NCBI GenBank assembly: GCA_019787685.1
Contig: JAHNUO010000004.1
Location: 2,108,001 to 2,172,000, forward strand
Reading direction: 5' to 3'
Length of the DNA: 64,000 nt
Source: Chiua virens
Taxonomy: Eukaryota; Basidiomycota; Agaricomycetes; Boletales; Boletaceae
Shown: piece by piece, positions 63,443 through 64,000 of the stretch
How the letters are laid out: every line of letters begins with the position of its first letter
Position numbering within the stretch: position 1 is the stretch's first letter
Notes under the pieces: generated by a model
Told to the model about the DNA's origin: nothing
Databases searched by the model: none
Seen by the model: only the letters and a program-made list of their open reading frames with translations
Translations under genes and position numbers: made by a program

Positions 63443-64000
63443 TCAACAGGGAAGGATTCCAAGGGTTTTACCCTGCTCCAAGATCCGAACCGTCTGCCCC
63501 ACTTCTGTGAACCAGCTGAAGCCCTTGTTGAATGTTCCATATCCTCTGACGACGGGGTATTTGAGTTGCCGCATGAAAGAAATATATGGCAATGCCTGCA
63601 CATGCATGTGTAGGTGTTGGACACTAATGAATGGAGGTATGTGAAACCCAATCCTAGAGCCAGGGAATTGAGTCGAGTGCAAGATCAGGCACAAAGTACT
63701 GACTTGCGGTGTGTTACAGGTACATCAAGCCTGTCCAGGATATCGTTTCCTATGGACTCCATACGTCGTACTTGAAATGCCCTGAGTAAAAAATATAGAA
63801 TACAGTATGCCTCATACCCATATCTGCATCACTTCTTGCCAGTTTCTTTACGCTGCCTGGCGGCATAAAATGTCAGAGAAAATCCAGGAATACGTGTGAA
63901 GGGAGACTTGCTGATATGAACCTTCGGGATCAACAGGATATGGTGGAGGCTCGCTGGACTACGGTCACGGAAGGCCAAAAAATCTGCGTCCTATTGGGTG
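63443..64000 (-). CDS. Histidine-triad (HIT) protein, 5' end beyond the window
   Basis: Nucleotide hydrolase or transferase of the HIT superfamily. Exons from the right edge read DADFLAFRDRSPASLHHILL, then IPKVHIS, SVKKLARSDADM, VRRMESIGNDILDRLDVPVT and IGFHIPPFISVQHLHMHVQA. HLHMHV is the catalytic histidine triad. The last part runs YGTFNKGFSWFTEVGQTVRI to a stop at 63443. The intron 63857-63911 needs a GC donor (gcaagt) to keep frame. The N-terminal exon(s), probably including a CxxC-type start, lie past position 64000. Confidence 0.82.

Noticed and set aside
63782..63810. A second GC-AG intron in the HIT gene
   Set aside because: It would be only 29 nt long. A canonical 47-nt GT-AG intron ending at the AG before TACGACG gives DADMVRRMES and keeps frame.

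Overview
The window is nuclear DNA of a filamentous basidiomycete, most likely a wood- or litter-decaying agaricomycete. Genes are split by many 45-65 nt introns. The gene set includes a fungal class-3-type laccase, a bicupin oxalate decarboxylase, a forkhead factor, a GATA factor with a C-x2-C-x18-C-x2-C finger, an AT-hook/DUF6729 protein and F-box proteins. All identifications come from reading the translated sequence by eye, with no database search.

Layout from left to right. 1-3.6 kb holds repeat modules and no clear gene. 3.7-5.7 kb is a forkhead transcription factor (+). 7.0-9.5 kb is an amidase-signature enzyme (-). 12.0-14.3 kb is a divergent pair, a KIAA1143/DUF4604-like protein (-) and an F-box protein (+), with start codons only 72 bp apart. 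14.3-18.1 kb is a long GC-rich spacer with diverged tandem repeats. 18.1-21.6 kb is a large GATA factor (+). 24.8-26.6 kb holds an SDHAF3/Acn9-like mitochondrial assembly factor and cyanate hydratase, both (+). 27.1-36.9 kb is a laccase and repeat region: a laccase (-), a broken inverted copy of the amidase 3' half (+), a dead small-secreted-protein gene (-) and a live one (+). 38.6-48.5 kb is gene-dense: a disordered 405-residue protein (+), a DUF1479 protein (-), a divergent beta-tubulin (-), the checkpoint clamp subunit Hus1 (+) and an AT-hook/DUF6729 protein (-). 50.2-51.0 kb is a small membrane protein (-), 55.1-57.0 kb an F-box protein (+), 58.7-61.0 kb oxalate decarboxylase (-), and the right edge carries the 3' part of a histidine-triad (HIT) protein (-).

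The most unusual part is 27-37 kb. The laccase and two small-secreted-protein genes share a related upstream module of about 0.7-0.9 kb, a signal-peptide region, traces of laccase exon 3 and introns 2 and 3, and a related downstream module. The bodies between these shared pieces are unrelated to laccase: one is Asp- and Gly/His-rich, the other Cys-rich. This suggests chimeric secreted-protein genes built on a laccase scaffold, or the reverse exchange. Further copies of the upstream and downstream modules lie at the left edge.

Five genes contain an intron that only restores frame if a GC-AG donor is used, and two genes contain 9-12 nt microexons. Several otherwise convincing genes (laccase, GATA factor, AT-hook protein, F-box protein, SDHAF3) carry small frame problems. 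These could be real lesions or single-base assembly errors, and sequence alone cannot separate the two. I recognised no tRNA, rRNA or CRISPR array and no intact transposon.
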